Origin: Pelagibacterium xiamenense
GTDB taxonomy: Bacteria > Pseudomonadota > Alphaproteobacteria > Rhizobiales > Devosiaceae
Assembly (NCBI RefSeq): GCF_021166475.1
Contig: NZ_JAJOYS010000001.1
Coordinates: 1,550,001 to 1,614,000, forward strand
Direction of reading: 5' to 3'
DNA length: 64,000 nucleotides
The translations under genes were made by a program, and so were the position numbers. Below the pieces are notes generated by a model. The model was given only the letters and a program-made list of their open reading frames with translations. It made no database searches and was not told the DNA's origin. Positions 62,416-64,000 of the stretch are shown in pieces (the stretch's first letter is position 1; each line of letters opens with the position of its first letter).

Positions 62416-64000
62416 TGCGCGGCCTCCGCGAAAAGGGGTCTGACGCCATCGAGGAACGCCTTGCCCTGTCCAAGTTCGGGCACACAGGCCTTGAGCTTCT
62501 GGGTGTAGGCGTGCTGTGGGTCGCGCAGCACCGCTTCGGTCACGCCGGCCTCGACGATCTCCCCGTCCTTCATGACTGCGACCTTGTCGCAAACTTGCGC
62601 TACGACGCCGAAATCGTGGGTGATGAGCAAGAGCGCCAGGCCACGCTTTGTGCGCAAATCCTGCAACAGATCGAGGATCTTGGCCTGCACGGTCACGTCC
62701 AGCGCAGTCGTGGGTTCGTCCGCGATAATGATGTCAGGATCGTTCGCCAGCGCCATGGCGATCCCGATACGCTGACGTTGCCCGCCCGACATCTGATGCG
62801 GAAACGCATCAACGCGCTCGGCCGCATCGCGAATGCCGACCTGTTCCATCAGATCGACGGCTCGCTTTTTCGCTTCGTCCTTGCTCACCGGCTGGTGCGC
62901 GAGGATGGCTTCCGCGATCTGGTCGCCAACCTTGTAGAGCGGGTGCAGCGTCGTGAGAGGATCCTGGAAGACATAGGCGACCTTGGCGCCCCGCAGCGCC
63001 CTTATTCCCGTCTCGGACTTGCTCAGCACATCCTCGCCTTCGATATAGGCGGCCCCCTCCGTGATGACCCCGGGCGGGGAGGCGACGAGGCCGAGGAGCG
63101 AAAGCGCCGTCACCGATTTCCCCGATCCCGATTCCCCGATGAGCCCCAGGCATTCGCCCTTCTTGACCGAGAACGAAACGGATTTCACTGCGGGAAAAGC
63201 CGATCGTCCCCGCTGGAAGCTCGTTTCAAGTCCCCGGACGTCGAGGATGGCGTCGGTATCGATCGTGGACTTGGGTTTCGTCTTCCGTTCGATCCGCGTA
63301 ACGGCACGCGGCCGCGTCAGGTCGCCGGCGCGCAGGCGGGGGTCGAGCACGTCGCGCACGCCGTCTCCGAGAAGGTTGATGCTCATCACGAGCGCAAAGA
63401 TCATCAGCCCCGGAATGATCGAGACATGCGGCGCGTTAAAGAGCAGGCTGCGCCCTTCCCCGAGCATCGACCCGAGGTCCGATTGCGGCGGTTGTGCGCC
63501 AAGCCCAAGAAAGGACAGGCCGGCGGTTTCGAGGATCATCCAGCCCACTGTCGTCGACATGGTGATGACGATCACCGGCAGGACGTTGGGCAGCACCTCG
63601 GTAAAGAGGATCGCCAACCACGATTTGCCCGAAAGCCGAGCCGCATCGACAAATTCCCGGCTCGCCAGCCCGATCGTCACCCCGCGCACATTCCGCGCAA
63701 AGAAGGGGATATTGACAATGGCGATGGCGTAAAGCGCGTTCAGGAGCCCTGGCCCGAGTACCGCAACGATGGCCAGCGCAAGAAGGATGTAGGGAAACGC
63801 CATCAGCATATCGATGAGGCGCATCAGGATGTTGTCCGTGCGCCCGCGCGCGAACCCGGCAATAAGCCCGATCAGCGAGCCGGCAAGCGCCGCGATCGCG
63901 GTGGCGGAAAGTCCTACGGCGATGGAGACCTGTGAGCCCCAGATCAGCCTGGAGAGAATGTCGCGTCCCAACTGATCCGTTCCGAGCAGGTGGCCCTCGG
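62412..64000 (-). CDS. Fused ABC permease-ATPase (DppC-DppD type), 5' end outside window
   Basis: The permease half has HLLGTDQLGRDILSRLIW at its visible N-terminus, which shows the reading frame continues beyond the window edge, and an EAA-like loop EFVDAARLSGKSWLAILFTE. A linker (~245-265 of the visible part) leads to an ATPase half with GESGSGKSVT, FQDPLTTLHP, MSGGQRQRIGIAMALA and IIADEPTTALD. The fusion of permease and first ATPase is a known variant of this transporter family. Confidence 0.92.
   Translation of the reverse strand, partial: EGHLLGTDQLGRDILSRLIWGSQVSIAVGLSATAIAALAGSLIGLIAGFARGRTDNILMRLIDMLMAFPYILLALAIVAVLGPGLLNALYAIAIVNIPFFARNVRGVTIGLASREFVDAARLSGKSWLAILFTEVLPNVLPVIVITMSTTVGWMILETAGLSFLGLGAQPPQSDLGSMLGEGRSLLFNAPHVSIIPGLMIFALVMSINLLGDGVRDVLDPRLRAGDLTRPRAVTRIERKTKPKSTIDTDAILDVRGLETSFQRGRSAFPAVKSVSFSVKKGECLGLIGESGSGKSVTALSLLGLVASPPGVITEGAAYIEGEDVLSKSETGIRALRGAKVAYVFQDPLTTLHPLYKVGDQIAEAILAHQPVSKDEAKKRAVDLMEQVGIRDAAERVDAFPHQMSGGQRQRIGIAMALANDPDIIIADEPTTALDVTVQAKILDLLQDLRTKRGLALLLITHDFGVVAQVCDKVAVMKDGEIVEAGVTEAVLRDPQHAYTQKLKACVPELGQGKAFLDGVRPLFAEAAQ

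Noticed and set aside
1-64000. CRISPR array, insertion sequence, prophage or rRNA operon
   Set aside because: No regularly spaced direct repeats, no transposase or phage structural proteins, and no rRNA sequence were seen.

Overview
The window is GC-rich (about 63-65% by eye) alphaproteobacterial chromosome. The ribosomal and replication gene order rpsF-rpsR-rplI-dnaB-alr-radA-cvpA-purF-SDR, a DUF1127/LysR pair, FbpABC-like and CUT1 ABC transporters, a uronate dehydrogenase very like the Agrobacterium enzyme, and Rhizobiales-style intergenic palindromes point to Hyphomicrobiales. A Devosiaceae member (Devosia or Pelagibacterium type) is my best guess. A fused glycine/dimethylglycine methyltransferase for glycine betaine synthesis suggests a salt-tolerant lifestyle. 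I see no rRNA, no CRISPR array, no insertion sequence and no phage.

Layout. 0-9.1 kb: glycoside hydrolase, epoxide hydrolase, YafY-type regulator, NnrU, TPR protein plus der GTPase, a low-GC orphan with PD-(D/E)XK nuclease-like residues, and the betaine methyltransferase. 9.15-9.66 kb: a gene-free, hairpin-rich stretch that looks like dispersed intergenic repeat. 9.7-19.3 kb: the housekeeping minus-strand block from rpsF down to purF and an SDR, interrupted by a Phd/VapC toxin-antitoxin pair. 19.6-20.7 kb: parDE coupled to a helix-hairpin-helix gene, then DUF1127 and LysR. 21.7-24.9 kb: a FecR-domain protein with a long hairpin in its leader, then MarR and an MFS pump around a shared operator.

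24.9-30.0 kb is the most striking segment. It holds one Slam-type (DUF560, type XI secretion) outer-membrane translocator and four paralogous TbpB-fold lipoproteins on the same strand, with no TonB receptor beside them. 30.3-36 kb carries a molybdopterin oxidoreductase, a DUF1624 membrane protein, a TSUP exporter, a Glyoxalase_8-like protein and a GST.

35.9-50.3 kb is a transport and catabolic island. It contains an FbpABC-like transporter whose binding protein lacks the ferric Tyr-Tyr pair and sits behind a Pho-box-like sequence. It also contains a LacI regulator with two matching operators, a HAD fusion protein, a GH38-like DUF5054 protein with a second LacI, a sugar-type ABC transporter behind a second Pho-box-like sequence, and a PHP (CehA/McbA) phosphoesterase-fold protein. 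I infer a phosphate-responsive organophosphate or glycan scavenging locus.

50.6-53 kb: Ada-like activator plus O6-methylguanine methyltransferase, tRNA-Ser(GCT), a small conserved protein and a phosphoribosyltransferase. 53-64 kb: hexuronate and sugar-acid catabolism. A GntR regulator diverges from udh and an alpha-ketoglutarate semialdehyde dehydrogenase. On the minus strand a tightly packed chain runs from an oligopeptide-type ABC transporter (permease-ATPase fusion cut by the window edge) through GntR, an M42 hydrolase, dgoK and dgoA to an SMP-30 lactonase.
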